A DNA stretch of 64,000 bases from a virus: IMG/VR virus record IMGVR_UViG_3300005337_000441, positions 124,001 to 188,000 of that record; one strand, given 5' to 3'. Below, in pieces: positions 24,359-33,977 of the stretch (the stretch's first letter is position 1; each line of letters starts with the position of its first letter). The position numbers and the translations under genes were made by a program. Below the pieces are notes generated by a model that saw nothing but the letters and a program-made list of their open reading frames with translations, was not told the origin of the DNA and ran no database searches.

Positions 24359-27289
24359 TTACGGGATACGGTAGAAGTTCACCGTGACGTCTTCCTTGAT
24401 GATCAGGCTTCCGTCGGGTTGCAGGACCAAGATCTTCTTGAGACACAGACGATTTTGTTCGTCTGCGAGACTCAGGATCTTGTAGTTCTTCTCACCACCC
24501 AGGCCACTCATGGCCGTGCTTTCCACGCTATTGCCGTACATCTCGACAAGAGCCAGAGTGATTTCGGTGGTGTTCACGACCGCACCGCTGATGTACTGAT
24601 CCAGCAGTTTGACCGTGTTGTCGTAGAGTTGTTGACGCACCGCAGAGTCGTTGTAGACCTCGGACTTCACGTACAGGTCGATGTTGAGCGACTGCTCCGA
24701 AGGCAGGATGTCCTGACCTTGGTCTTGCGTGAAGACCTTGACCTGACCCAGCGTGGTCTTGGGGTAGAAGAAGATACGGGTCTGTTCCAGCAGCGTCTTC
24801 TGCACACCGGCCACGTCGTCCACGATCCAGGAGTCCAGCACGCCCACGAGCTCTTGGTTGTAAGCCAAGAACGCCGGATCGTCCACGAAGTACTGGCGAC
24901 CGTCCACGAAGAGCATGTCGACTTCCTTGTTGACCGTGAGGTCAGAGACGACGACAGGCTTACCGTTGGCGTCCAACACCACGTCACCCTTCTTGTGCTT
25001 GTAGATCTGGTTACCTTCATTGTCCAGCACCGGGTCACCCGCGCTGTGCAGTTTCAGATAGACGATCTGTTCGTTTTCGATCTTGAAGATCGAGCCAGTC
25101 ACGGGATCGATGTCGTAGACGTCGTCCTCGTAGTACATCGGCACGTCGAACTGGTAGCGTTGGTAATCCTGGCCTGCGGCGAAGGAGCGCGAACGCGTCC
25201 AGAGTGCCTTCAGTGCCAGACCCAGTTGCAGATCCAGCGTCTCATGCGTGTTGGCCACAGCGCCGTCGGGCAGCAAGAACTTGCCCAGCAGTGCGTCTGC
25301 ATCGTCGGGCACGAAGTCCGCATCGATGGAGGTGGTCGCATGGAAGATGTGGAACTGGTGCTCCAGGTTGATCCAGTTGTCGATCGGATCGGTACCGAAC
25401 ATGCTGGCGTTGGTGATCGTCAGGTTGTCGGCCGAGTTCAGGTCGTAGTTGGTCAGGATGTCAAACGTCCACATCCGTTCGTTGGTGGTGGCGTCCGTAC
25501 CAGCCAGCACGCCGTTGATGTAGGCCATGCGCGTCTCACCCACCGGGTAGTAGGCCAGTTGCGCAAAGACGGTGCCATCGTCGAGCTGCTTGTAGTAGTT
25601 GCCCGATGCCGTGATGATCGACAGGCGGTAGCCGCCCGGGATCTTGGCGATCGAGTACGAACCGGTATTGACCGGCAGTTTGAGCGTCTGGTTCTGAGAG
25701 ATAAAGCTCAGATCCGTGGCCAGCGGGTAGTCCAGGTCGTACGCACGCACCGCGAACTCGTTGTCGGAGTCGTCCAGCACGTAGTAGTACGGGCTGTACA
25801 GGTACTTCTTGGAGTTCACCTCCACGACCAGATCGCTCTTGGCCATGGATTTCAGCGCTGCGATTTGAGCCGACGTCAGGATCACAAGGATCCCGTTGTT
25901 GTTCAGGTACAGGTTGGACGACAGGATCGTGCAACGCTCGCCGTTAGAGGCCACCGTGTCCAGCGTTTGCAGGAACGCCATGTTCGTGACGAACGGTGAG
26001 ATGCCGATGTTGGCCGAAGTGGCCAGTTTCTCGTTCATCGGCTTCGGGAGCTTTTGCGTGGCCAAGAAGATACGGTTCGTGATCGTGTCGATGTTCTTCA
26101 CGAGCGTGAAACCGTTGGCTTCGATCTTGGCTTGAGCTTGGGTCGGTGTGATCGGGATGATCTGCGGACCCGTGCTGTGCATGATCACACGCTGGCGCAG
26201 CGTGGCGAAGTCGATGGCGTTGGCACCACCCGTCACCAGGTCTCGGCTGAAGGGGTAGTACGAGATGTCGGCCATGGCAGCCGTGAACTCGTTCAGGTCC
26301 CGTTCTTCGTCCACCGGTTGCAGCAGCAGCTGGAATTCCGACACCTTGTAGTTGGACAGGTTCACCGTGAGGGAACCCTTGGATGTGTAGATGTCGAAAC
26401 GAATCTCACCCGTGAGCACCCCGCTGTCCAGGTAGAGCATCGGGATCGTCACGTTCACGTAACCCGTGAAGACCTTGGCCACCGTGGTCGGCGTGTTCAG
26501 GTCATAGACCTGGTCAGTATGGGTGACGTTGATCTCCACCCACTTGTCGCCAGTGGCGGTGTTGCGGTAGTACGCCCGCATCAAGTAGAACTGATCCGTG
26601 TACTGGATGTCTTGGCTGAAGACCTGCGCGGCCTGCAACGGGTAGTTGGTGGAGGCGATTGCGAACTGGTAGACCGGCACGTCGAAGAAGAGCCAGCCCA
26701 CTTGGCTCGCGTCGTAGCGCACCAGCGGGGTAATGATGTTGCTTTGCAGGTCATCGATCGGAGAGGCGATCGAGGGGTCGTAGCTGATCTGGATCATGCC
26801 GCTTTCGTACTTGCGGATGTCGATCGGATACAGCAGCGTGAAGGTGTATTCACCCACCACGAACTTGGAGTCCCGTGGGAAAGTCGCCTTGTAGCAGCTC
26901 TCCGTGGGATCCCAGACCATCTTGTTTTGCACGTCGGGCAAGTTCATCGAGATCGTGAACACCGCCTTGGAAGGCGATGCAAAACGATTGATGTAGTCCT
27001 TGTCAGACATGTGTCGGTACAGATCCGACTCGGTTTGGGCCAGGTCGGGATACTGCTTAGGCAGGATCGAGAGTGCCTCGTTCACAGCGATGGCCGTGTT
27101 CACGGCGCTCGATTCCAACAGGAACACGAACGGGCTGGTGGGATCCACCACGTTGACAGCACCCTCGGTCACTTCGTCCAGGTAGTCGAGCACGACACGC
27201 TGCAAAGCCGAGGGGTTGTACTTGTAGAGGTCCAGGTTCCCCATGAGGGTCTGGATGGATACGGATTTGGAGGCGACGATATCAGCCAT
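24359..27289 (-). CDS. Baseplate J / gp6-like baseplate wedge protein
   Basis: A 976-residue, beta-rich protein. The N-terminus (DLYKYNPSALQRVVLDYLDEVTEG) and C-terminus resemble the baseplate wedge family. Near the end, LNIDLYVKSEVYNDSAVRQQL then LLDQYISGAVVNTTEITLAL follows the Baseplate J/T4 gp6 pattern (v.v.v...d...l...v...l..y......G..v..s.i...l). The large central insert of strands is typical of jumbo-phage versions. Role: connects baseplate hub and fibres and participates in sheath contraction (family knowledge). GGAG precedes the start, which lies seven bases after the stop of its upstream partner. Confidence 0.68.
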   Translation of the reverse strand: MADIVASKSVSIQTLMGNLDLYKYNPSALQRVVLDYLDEVTEGAVNVVDPTSPFVFLLESSAVNTAIAVNEALSILPKQYPDLAQTESDLYRHMSDKDYINRFASPSKAVFTISMNLPDVQNKMVWDPTESCYKATFPRDSKFVVGEYTFTLLYPIDIRKYESGMIQISYDPSIASPIDDLQSNIITPLVRYDASQVGWLFFDVPVYQFAIASTNYPLQAAQVFSQDIQYTDQFYLMRAYYRNTATGDKWVEINVTHTDQVYDLNTPTTVAKVFTGYVNVTIPMLYLDSGVLTGEIRFDIYTSKGSLTVNLSNYKVSEFQLLLQPVDEERDLNEFTAAMADISYYPFSRDLVTGGANAIDFATLRQRVIMHSTGPQIIPITPTQAQAKIEANGFTLVKNIDTITNRIFLATQKLPKPMNEKLATSANIGISPFVTNMAFLQTLDTVASNGERCTILSSNLYLNNNGILVILTSAQIAALKSMAKSDLVVEVNSKKYLYSPYYYVLDDSDNEFAVRAYDLDYPLATDLSFISQNQTLKLPVNTGSYSIAKIPGGYRLSIITASGNYYKQLDDGTVFAQLAYYPVGETRMAYINGVLAGTDATTNERMWTFDILTNYDLNSADNLTITNASMFGTDPIDNWINLEHQFHIFHATTSIDADFVPDDADALLGKFLLPDGAVANTHETLDLQLGLALKALWTRSRSFAAGQDYQRYQFDVPMYYEDDVYDIDPVTGSIFKIENEQIVYLKLHSAGDPVLDNEGNQIYKHKKGDVVLDANGKPVVVSDLTVNKEVDMLFVDGRQYFVDDPAFLAYNQELVGVLDSWIVDDVAGVQKTLLEQTRIFFYPKTTLGQVKVFTQDQGQDILPSEQSLNIDLYVKSEVYNDSAVRQQLYDNTVKLLDQYISGAVVNTTEITLALVEMYGNSVESTAMSGLGGEKNYKILSLADEQNRLCLKKILVLQPDGSLIIKEDVTVNFYRIP

Positions 27290-27296
27290 TTGGGGT

Positions 27297-28400
27297 TCAA
27301 TCTCCGGTTTCTGTGTCGTTGATAGCCGCGGCCTGGGCGTCGTTGATGAGGTTTGCGCCCAAGAAAGCGCTGGTACGGGAATCGAAAAGATCCCTCGTCA
27401 CCCACCATTCGAGCTCGAAAGTGGCCGGATCGATCCGCGGCAGACCACGGTTCTTGAACATCGGCTGAAGTGCCGGCAGCAACTTGATCATGTTGCGGTC
27501 GCGGTACTGGTCTTTCATGTCCGGTGCAAAGATCTGCACCGTGTTGTTGAACTCTTTGATGAGAATATCATCGAAAGTCTCAAATCCATTGCACTGGAAC
27601 CGGATCGTGATGTCGCGGTTTTGATCCAGGTACGGGCGTTCGTTGTTGTAGTCAGCAAAAGCCGACGTGGGCACCGACACCGGCACAGCAATGGTGGAGA
27701 AGATCTTCGTGATCTTGTTACGCTGCCTGTCCAGCGTGATCCGGAAGATGCGCGTGTTGTAGTCGATCTCGTTTTCGGTGATCATGTCGAGATACGGCAC
27801 GAGCTTGCCCTCGAACACCAGCGCCATGTAGTGCAGCCAGATGTAGAAGAGGTACAGGATCGGGTCCCCCCGCGTGTTGCGGAAAGACGCATCAACGGAG
27901 AACGCTTCGAAGTTGCGCGCCAGACCGTCCACCATCGACTGCGTTTCGTTGAACAGACCCGGTGTCGACGTGTACACCGGCACCGTCACATCGGGCCATC
28001 CGGAGATGGAGTTGATGTTGTTGGTGAGCACCGTGATGAACGGCGACATGTCGTCCACCACCGGACAGTCACGCGGTGAGACTTTCGTGTTGTTGAACTT
28101 GTAGCCCGTTTGCTGCCGCGGATCGAGCATGCAGCGCACGTAGTTTTGAATCGACAGCGGCTCGTTGTTCAGGAGCGCTGCCATTTGTCGGATGTTTCGA
28201 ATGTTGTCCGTCTGCATGTTGAGTTGCGGACGAACGAAAAAAGTGAACCCTGCGAGGTCCTTGTTCGAAGGTACAGCCGACGGAACCTGACCATGGTTGA
28301 TGCCATAGAGGTTGTCGCCTATAGCCTTATCTAATGACCCGATCGGTGTCGACTGAAAATAGTCGTCCAACGAATGGGGAACAATCACATTGACCGCCAT
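27297..28400 (-). CDS. Virion structural protein, probable baseplate component, 367 aa
   Basis: Soluble mixed alpha/beta protein (MAVNVIVPHSLDDYFQST...) with GAGGG as ribosome site. It is the first gene of a two-gene minus-strand unit with the gp6-like protein, so a baseplate role is inferred from pairing. Segments such as PILYLFYIWLHYMALVFEGKL are hydrophobic but interrupted by charges and not convincing transmembrane helices. No specific family recognised. Confidence 0.62.
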   Translation of the reverse strand: MAVNVIVPHSLDDYFQSTPIGSLDKAIGDNLYGINHGQVPSAVPSNKDLAGFTFFVRPQLNMQTDNIRNIRQMAALLNNEPLSIQNYVRCMLDPRQQTGYKFNNTKVSPRDCPVVDDMSPFITVLTNNINSISGWPDVTVPVYTSTPGLFNETQSMVDGLARNFEAFSVDASFRNTRGDPILYLFYIWLHYMALVFEGKLVPYLDMITENEIDYNTRIFRITLDRQRNKITKIFSTIAVPVSVPTSAFADYNNERPYLDQNRDITIRFQCNGFETFDDILIKEFNNTVQIFAPDMKDQYRDRNMIKLLPALQPMFKNRGLPRIDPATFELEWWVTRDLFDSRTSAFLGANLINDAQAAAINDTETGD

Positions 28401-28434
28401 CTAGAACCCTCATTTGAAAAGCTCGGAGCCAAAT

Positions 28435-29514
28435 ATGGACTTGGGATTCATCCAAACGGCACTTCAGCATGTCGCGAATGTCGTGAACCGTGTCCGCACG
28501 GTGACGAACTACTACCAGGACAAATCGCTTGTCGAAGCGACCAAATTGACCCGCGTGGAGCCTTTGACCATAGTATCGAAGGACCTCCTGAATTTCGACA
28601 TCCTTCCCGATGTCAACAGCTCGCTGCTGAACATGTTCACGGCGTACTGGCTTCAGGCGGTCGCGGTGCTCACCAAGGTCAAGGACGTCGAAGTCATCAA
28701 GATCCTCGACAAGCTCAACCCCGATCGTGACTCCACCGGCTGGCTGCTCTCCGAGTCGCTGAGCCAGGAATCGATCGCGACGATGGTCGCCAGCAACTAC
28801 AAGCACTCGCTGCCCATCCGTGGCGTGGCGATGGAAGCCGACGACACCAAGAGCCTGCTGCAAGACGTCTCCAACCTGTCGGTGGGCAAGCTCATCAACG
28901 TGAAGATCTCCACCGACGGCGCCGACGGCAAGCCGGTGGACGTGTCCTTCCCGGTGAACATCCGTCTGATGGCCTCTGTCGTGCCCGTGGGCACCATCCG
29001 TGGCCTGCTGGCCAAGACGACTGCGGACCTGTCCATCGTCGAGCGTTACCACGCCTGGCGCGGTGGCCGCATCGAGTTCATCCGTGACCTCATCTTCTGC
29101 CAGGATCTGATCCAGGAACAGAAGAAGAACGCCATCGAAGACGAGACCGGCACCGCTGAAGAGATCCAGCGTCGCGTGGCCAACGCCAAGAAGTTCGGCC
29201 TGCTCACCCACAACCCCTCGCTCGTCTCGGCCTCCAACCTCTTCGTGCTGAGCGAAGAAGCGGCCCGTGAAGTCGAAGGCAAGCTCGGCGGCAAGCTGTC
29301 CAACCCGCGCATCCGTGACAAGGCGTTCGAGAACACCTACGCCATGATCATCTGCGTGGTCGACCGCGAATGGGAGCGTGTCTACTTCTACGCCCGTGGC
29401 GTCTCCGCTGCCATGGACCTCTCCTTCAAGGAGATCAAGAAGGCCGCTGCCGACAAGGGCATGAACATCGCCGACGTCCTGAAGGCTTTCCAGCTGGGCG
29501 CTCCGGCGTTCTAA
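28435..29514 (+). CDS. Virion-type protein, 359 aa
   Basis: Start at MDLGFIQTALQ after CGGAG; an earlier in-frame ATG has no ribosome site. Mixed alpha/beta, with a central strand-rich part (GKLINVKISTDGADGKPVDVSF) and a C-terminal part with an aromatic strand (REWERVYFYARGVSAAMDL). No family recognised. It begins the main late structural block and is divergent from the baseplate pair with only 34 bases between. Confidence 0.62.
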   Translation: MDLGFIQTALQHVANVVNRVRTVTNYYQDKSLVEATKLTRVEPLTIVSKDLLNFDILPDVNSSLLNMFTAYWLQAVAVLTKVKDVEVIKILDKLNPDRDSTGWLLSESLSQESIATMVASNYKHSLPIRGVAMEADDTKSLLQDVSNLSVGKLINVKISTDGADGKPVDVSFPVNIRLMASVVPVGTIRGLLAKTTADLSIVERYHAWRGGRIEFIRDLIFCQDLIQEQKKNAIEDETGTAEEIQRRVANAKKFGLLTHNPSLVSASNLFVLSEEAAREVEGKLGGKLSNPRIRDKAFENTYAMIICVVDREWERVYFYARGVSAAMDLSFKEIKKAAADKGMNIADVLKAFQLGAPAF

Positions 29515-29548
29515 GCCACCGACGCAACAAGTTACCCAAGGAGTTCTG

Positions 29549-30466
29549 ATGAAAATCTTTTCGTACGTGGCGTCGCTGCTTCCCCGCCTGACCAAGGATC
29601 AGGTTCTGGAAGATCTGCGCCACACCGGCGAGGAGCTGGTGTCGGTCGCCCAGCCGACCTATCGCAACGGCGCGGATTTCTTCCGTACCAGCAAGTTCGA
29701 GTCCGACAAGGTCCGTGACCTGCAAGACTCGTTCAACGACAAGTTCGACCGCTCCGGCGGTCCGAAGCAATCCACGTTCCTCGGCGAGATCAACGCTCGT
29801 CTGCCGTTCCTGGTGGAAAACACCGAGTACGTCACCAAGCAGTGCGAACTGCTGTTCGAACGCGACATCGTCTCCGATGGCCTCACTGCCAAGAAGGCGC
29901 TGCTGATGCGTGCCGCCGAGCACCTGTCGTTCCTGTCGCGTCTGTCGCTGGACGTGCTGAACTACGTCTACACGTTCGAGGCTCTGGCCGCCGGCGTGGA
30001 AGTCAGCGATGACTCGGGCCTGTCGCCGGCTGAAGCTGGCCACGTCGAGCGCAACATCGGCGTGTTCGCCAGCCTGCTGGGCGACTACGGCGTGCCCAAC
30101 AAGGACTTCGAGAAGATCCTGCTGGCCATCCCCGAGGTGGTCGTGAGCAGCCGCTCCGAAGCCCAGCTGGCCTCGGTCTTCAAGGAACGTGATCTCGACC
30201 CCTTCAAGGGCCAGTACGTCCAAGGCTTCACGGGCAACCCGATCTACCACCTGCGCCTCCTGGTCGCACAGTGGCAGGCGTCGCGCTACAAGGCCAACAA
30301 GGACAAGAAGAAGATGCTGGAACTGCGTCTGCTTCATCTGGAACTCCTGAAGGAGAAGAAGAACGATCCGAAGATCGAACAGGAAATCGACTACGTGCGT
30401 GGCCGTGTGGCTTCGCTGGATCGCTACCTGCGTGAAGTCGAGGAATCGGTCGAGGCGGAGGTCTGA
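29549..30466 (+). CDS. Virion-type helical protein, 305 aa
   Basis: Ribosome site AAGGAG. Nearly all-helical, with a Lys/Glu/Leu-rich coiled-coil-like C-terminus (KDKKKMLELRLLHLELLKEK and following). No catalytic motif. High GC-rich codon bias like the neighbouring structural genes. Function inferred only from location in the structural block. Confidence 0.62.
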   Translation: MKIFSYVASLLPRLTKDQVLEDLRHTGEELVSVAQPTYRNGADFFRTSKFESDKVRDLQDSFNDKFDRSGGPKQSTFLGEINARLPFLVENTEYVTKQCELLFERDIVSDGLTAKKALLMRAAEHLSFLSRLSLDVLNYVYTFEALAAGVEVSDDSGLSPAEAGHVERNIGVFASLLGDYGVPNKDFEKILLAIPEVVVSSRSEAQLASVFKERDLDPFKGQYVQGFTGNPIYHLRLLVAQWQASRYKANKDKKKMLELRLLHLELLKEKKNDPKIEQEIDYVRGRVASLDRYLREVEESVEAEV

Positions 30467-30471
30467 GCACC

Positions 30472-31086
30472 ATGTCGCAACCCTACCCCGTCATGCAGTC
30501 GGGGTTCGTTGCGGTCAGTGTGGAGGGCCTCACTCTCCCCGATCCCATCGAACCGACGATTCGCCAATCCGTCATCTTCAAGGAGTTCAAGCCGCCGCTC
30601 TTGAACTACTACTACGCGCCGACCGTGACCGAGCTGTTCAACAGCTGGAGCGCCAACCCGAAGGTCATGCGGGAGTTCGACTTCCGTGAACGTGTCCTCA
30701 AGGCTGCGTTCAAGTCCTTCGGCACCAAGGAGTTCCGCGCGTGGCTGAAACTTCAGCTCGACGCTGACGCCCTGTCGGCCATGCACAAGAAGTTCCTGCT
30801 GGAAACGTGCGACTTCATCCTCAACGGGACGGAGCGTCGTGTGCAGAGCGTGCAGTGGATCAACCTGCTCGAAGCAGGTCCCGTCACGGCCTCCATCCGT
30901 CTGTCGCCTTCTGAGTTCCTTGCGAACAAGGACGGCGTGCGCGAATACGTGAACGTACCGGAGAAGATGACCGCGCTCATCACGCAGTGGGTGACGCATC
31001 GTGAAGGCTTCGAGGACCTCCTCGTGAGTCTGTACGTCATCTTCGGTGCTCGTTCCCGTCAAAACGACGTCGTCGACGTGGCGTAA
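30472..31086 (+). CDS. Hypothetical virion-type protein, 204 aa
   Basis: Starts five bases after the preceding stop with no separate promoter. The N-terminal ~60 residues are strand- and proline-rich (FVAVSVEGLTLPDPIEPTI), then helices. No recognised family. Five bases separate it from the next gene, so it belongs to one transcript with both neighbours. Confidence 0.6.
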   Translation: MSQPYPVMQSGFVAVSVEGLTLPDPIEPTIRQSVIFKEFKPPLLNYYYAPTVTELFNSWSANPKVMREFDFRERVLKAAFKSFGTKEFRAWLKLQLDADALSAMHKKFLLETCDFILNGTERRVQSVQWINLLEAGPVTASIRLSPSEFLANKDGVREYVNVPEKMTALITQWVTHREGFEDLLVSLYVIFGARSRQNDVVDVA

Positions 31087-31091
31087 ACACC

Positions 31092-32411
31092 ATGCGCTTT
31101 CGTCGTCGTGCGATTGCCCAGGAGGAGCAGCTCGAAATCGAGAAGCTCCACGAGCAAGAGCTAGCAGCGAACAAGGACAGCGAGTTCGATGTTCTCTACG
31201 ATCAAACGCAGAAGAACATCGCCGCTGACCAACAAACCAACGAGAAGAACGACTCCACGGACGAGCCACCTGCCGGTGGTGACGATGAAGCCTTGGGTGA
31301 GGAGGAGGCCACGCCTCCTGAGGAAGCTCCCGCGCTGGAAGAGATTCGTAATCTCACCTATGCGTCGGAAGACTTCGCCACCTTCACGCACGACTTCAAA
31401 GAAACGTCCATGCTCCTGGGAACCCTGGGTATCACCTTCAGCCTCGCCGTCATCTCCAACCTCTTCAAGGGGGTGGTTTATGCGTTCTGCAAGATCGCAC
31501 GACTGGTGTACGTCTCGACGTGGGCTCTGAAGAAGTACCTGGAGCGTCGAGAAGGCTCGTTCGAAGGAATCAAGGCTTCTGTTGCAGATCTTCGCAAGAC
31601 CCTGGATGTCGTGAAGGAAAGCGGCGATGCCTCGGACTTGAGTGAACAGAAGTACACACAAACGAAGATCATCAACACGTTGAAGATCGGCAATAGTGTG
31701 GCATTCTCCGAGAACGTCGAAGTCCTTCGACGCTTCGTGGGAGATACTGTGCAACGTCTGTCCGCTCAAATTGAGCATGAGACGTCTGCCGTTCAACACA
31801 TCGTGAGTGCGAGCGCGCGAGATGCAACCACGTTGCCCGCCAAGCTCATGAACATCGACGCTCATGGCGTCGGACTCACCGCGGGTGTGGTCGAGGGGTA
31901 CGCGCCTGCCAGCGAGTACGTCCAGGCTTATCACAGCGCTCATGTGTTGCCTTCTGACGTTGTGCTCATCGCCGCATTTCCGCGTGATGATCTGGAAGAC
32001 TTCGATGCTGTCACGAAGGCCTATAACGATTCGTCGATGGTTCTCGGTTTCAATATGGCTTCATTCACCGAAGTCGAAACCGTGGATTATATGACAATCG
32101 ATGACCTCAGTGGTTTCCTCGATAAGCTAGATCAGCTCTGCGACGTTTGCATTGCGCACCAAGCAGTGTACACGAAGATCAAAAACAATCGACTCGTCCT
32201 GAAGAACTCCCTGAAGAACTTCTTCCACGGGCTCAGAAACAAAACTCACAAAGTCTCGTTGAAAAACAGTTTTGTGGAATACGTCTACCTCAAGACCATG
32301 TTCGTCGACAAGGTGTACTTGATGTCAATGATTGATCTGCATGACTATGCAACGAAGGTGCTCACCGCGGGCACTCGCATGGCCAAAGACACGATCAGTC
32401 GCATGACTTAA
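31092..32411 (+). CDS. Inner-head-type protein with acidic propeptide-like N-terminus, 439 aa
   Basis: The protein opens with MRFRRRAIA, nearly identical to the next gene product (MRFRQKAIA). An acidic, Pro/Glu-rich segment follows (~30-82) and ends in ALEE, which fits the S/A/G-X-E head-protease consensus of phiKZ-like phages. A hydrophobic stretch at ~108-135 (LLGTLGITFSLAVISNLFKGVVYAF) and a helical remainder follow. The shared N-terminus suggests a head-targeting tag removed during maturation (inference). AT-richer codon use near its 3' end contrasts with its neighbours. Confidence 0.6.
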   Translation: MRFRRRAIAQEEQLEIEKLHEQELAANKDSEFDVLYDQTQKNIAADQQTNEKNDSTDEPPAGGDDEALGEEEATPPEEAPALEEIRNLTYASEDFATFTHDFKETSMLLGTLGITFSLAVISNLFKGVVYAFCKIARLVYVSTWALKKYLERREGSFEGIKASVADLRKTLDVVKESGDASDLSEQKYTQTKIINTLKIGNSVAFSENVEVLRRFVGDTVQRLSAQIEHETSAVQHIVSASARDATTLPAKLMNIDAHGVGLTAGVVEGYAPASEYVQAYHSAHVLPSDVVLIAAFPRDDLEDFDAVTKAYNDSSMVLGFNMASFTEVETVDYMTIDDLSGFLDKLDQLCDVCIAHQAVYTKIKNNRLVLKNSLKNFFHGLRNKTHKVSLKNSFVEYVYLKTMFVDKVYLMSMIDLHDYATKVLTAGTRMAKDTISRMT

Positions 32412-32537
32412 AGCTGCTGCTTGGACGACACGATTATCTTCATCGAGATTGAGTCGTCTGAGCAATAGGAGTGTTCTGGCACTCTCAAACTCAGAATCCA
32501 AACGTTTGGTTCAACTTTCCCCTTTTCTGGAGCACAT

Positions 32538-33878
32538 ATGCGCTTTCGTCAAAAAGCAATCGCAGCCCTCGAAGAAGCCGAAGTCGCAGCGGGTCTGACC
32601 CCCGAAGCGGTCGAGCCGGCTGAAGTGGTGCCTGCCACGGCCCCCGAAGTCGAAGCCGACGCCGGTGAGCTGGTGGAGAACGTCGCCGAGGTCGAAGAAC
32701 TCGTCGCCGCCACCGAAGAAACCGAAAACGACGTGGAAACCCTGGGCGAGTACCAGGAGATCATGCAGGAGTCCGTGGACGCCGGCACCGGTCTGGAACC
32801 CGTCGCTGCCAACATCGCCGATGTCGCCATCGAGTCGATCAGCGCTCGCCTGGGCTTCACCTCGGCCCAGCGCACCATGCCCGCCATGGAATCCTTCGGC
32901 CAGACCGGCACCCGCCTGTCCAGCACCAAGGTGGCCCTGGAAGCCCTGAACGACAAGATCAAGCGCGGCCTGGACGCCGTCCTGAACTTCCTGAAGATGG
33001 TCTGGGACAAGATCAGCGGCTTCATCGCCGGCCTGCTCAAGAGTCGCGCCACGCTGCAGAAGCACATCGAGAGCCTGCTGGCTCGCGCCACCGAAGCCAA
33101 GGGCAAGGACGTCAAGCCCAAGGAAGCCAAGCTCAAGGGTGGCTACGCCGCCGCCGTGAGCGTGGACGGCAAGGCCGACAAGGGCACCGCCCTCGAAGTG
33201 CTGGCCGACTCGCGCAACCTGCTGGGCCTGATCGGCAAGATCAGCCCCGTGCTGAACGGCACGATGGGTTCGTCGAGCGACTCGCTGAACGCCTTCGTCA
33301 AGAAGGTCGCTGACGCCGCCCACAGCGGTGTCTCCAGCGCCTTCAGCGGCAGCAAGGTCGCCGTCGAGAAGGGCGCCGAAGGCGTCGACTACTACGGCCA
33401 CCTGGTCAACACCAAGGCCATCGGCGTGAAGACGGGCGAGAAGGACGGCGTGACCGAACTGGTCGTCGACGTCAACGCCACCGGCAAGACGGCTGCTGAA
33501 GCCGACGCACTCGACGCCGCCGGCGCCGAAGAAGTGCTGAAGAAGGCCCTGGACCTGGTGAAGAGCCTGGTGCAAGCCGACAAGGCCGAGAAGGACCTGA
33601 AGTCGGCCGCCAAGCACGCCATGGACAGCGTCGCTGGTCTGGCCAAGGCCATGGACAAGATGGCCACGGAAGACGGCAAGGTCGGTCCGGAAGTCTCGGC
33701 TTCCATCAAGGCCATGCGCGAAGTCAGCGGCACCATCTCCAAGCTGTCGCTGCAGCTGCCCACCCTGGTCTTCCAGGGCGCCAAGGCCGCTGCCGACTAC
33801 GCCAGCGCCTCGCTGGGCAACCTGAAGGGCGAGGAAGCTGCTGCTGCCCCGGCCGAAGGTGGCGCCGCCGCTGCCTGA
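32538..33878 (+). CDS. Inner-body (head) protein, phiKZ paralog family member 1
   Basis: A 446-residue Ala/Lys/Glu-rich helical protein. Residues 1-118 form an acidic leader ending in PAMES, a match to the S/A/G-X-E head-protease site, with cleavage expected after E118. The surrounding block (VAIESISARLGF ... PAMESF ... KVALEALNDKIK ... VWDKISGFI) recurs in the products at 36134 and 41385. phiKZ-like phages package such cleaved paralogs with DNA as the inner body (family knowledge). It shares MRFR(Q/R)(K/R)AIA with the preceding protein. Very GC-rich, uniform codons imply high expression. GGAG ribosome site. Confidence 0.75.
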   Translation: MRFRQKAIAALEEAEVAAGLTPEAVEPAEVVPATAPEVEADAGELVENVAEVEELVAATEETENDVETLGEYQEIMQESVDAGTGLEPVAANIADVAIESISARLGFTSAQRTMPAMESFGQTGTRLSSTKVALEALNDKIKRGLDAVLNFLKMVWDKISGFIAGLLKSRATLQKHIESLLARATEAKGKDVKPKEAKLKGGYAAAVSVDGKADKGTALEVLADSRNLLGLIGKISPVLNGTMGSSSDSLNAFVKKVADAAHSGVSSAFSGSKVAVEKGAEGVDYYGHLVNTKAIGVKTGEKDGVTELVVDVNATGKTAAEADALDAAGAEEVLKKALDLVKSLVQADKAEKDLKSAAKHAMDSVAGLAKAMDKMATEDGKVGPEVSASIKAMREVSGTISKLSLQLPTLVFQGAKAAADYASASLGNLKGEEAAAAPAEGGAAAA

Positions 33879-33904
33879 TCGACTTCGGTCGTGAAGCACT
33901 GAGA

Positions 33905-33943
33905 GGGACGGGGCCTTCGGGCTCCGTCCCTTTTTGTCCGTCT
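33905..33943 (+). terminator. Terminator with GTCCGTCT element
   Basis: Stem GGGACGG.GCC / GGC.CCGTCCC with a stable TTCG loop, five T, then GTCCGTCT. Confidence 0.88.
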
Positions 33944-33951
33944 ACTGAAGT

Positions 33952-33960
33952 ATCCTATGA
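33952..33960 (+). promoter_or_regulatory. ATCCTATGA box, candidate late promoter
   Basis: AGTATCCTATGA sits between a terminator and the next ATG 18 bases on. The same box occurs at 36104 and 37535 and, in variant form, at 42762 and 44255. phiKZ late promoters carry TATG (literature, from memory). Confidence 0.55.
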
Positions 33961-33977
33961 TGAACTGAAGGACGGCT

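Noticed and set aside
24347-25999. 550-codon + strand ORF opposite the baseplate gene
   Set aside because: Antisense shadow: Val/His/Arg/Asp-rich composition, no ribosome site; the minus strand encodes a recognisable baseplate J/gp6-like protein.
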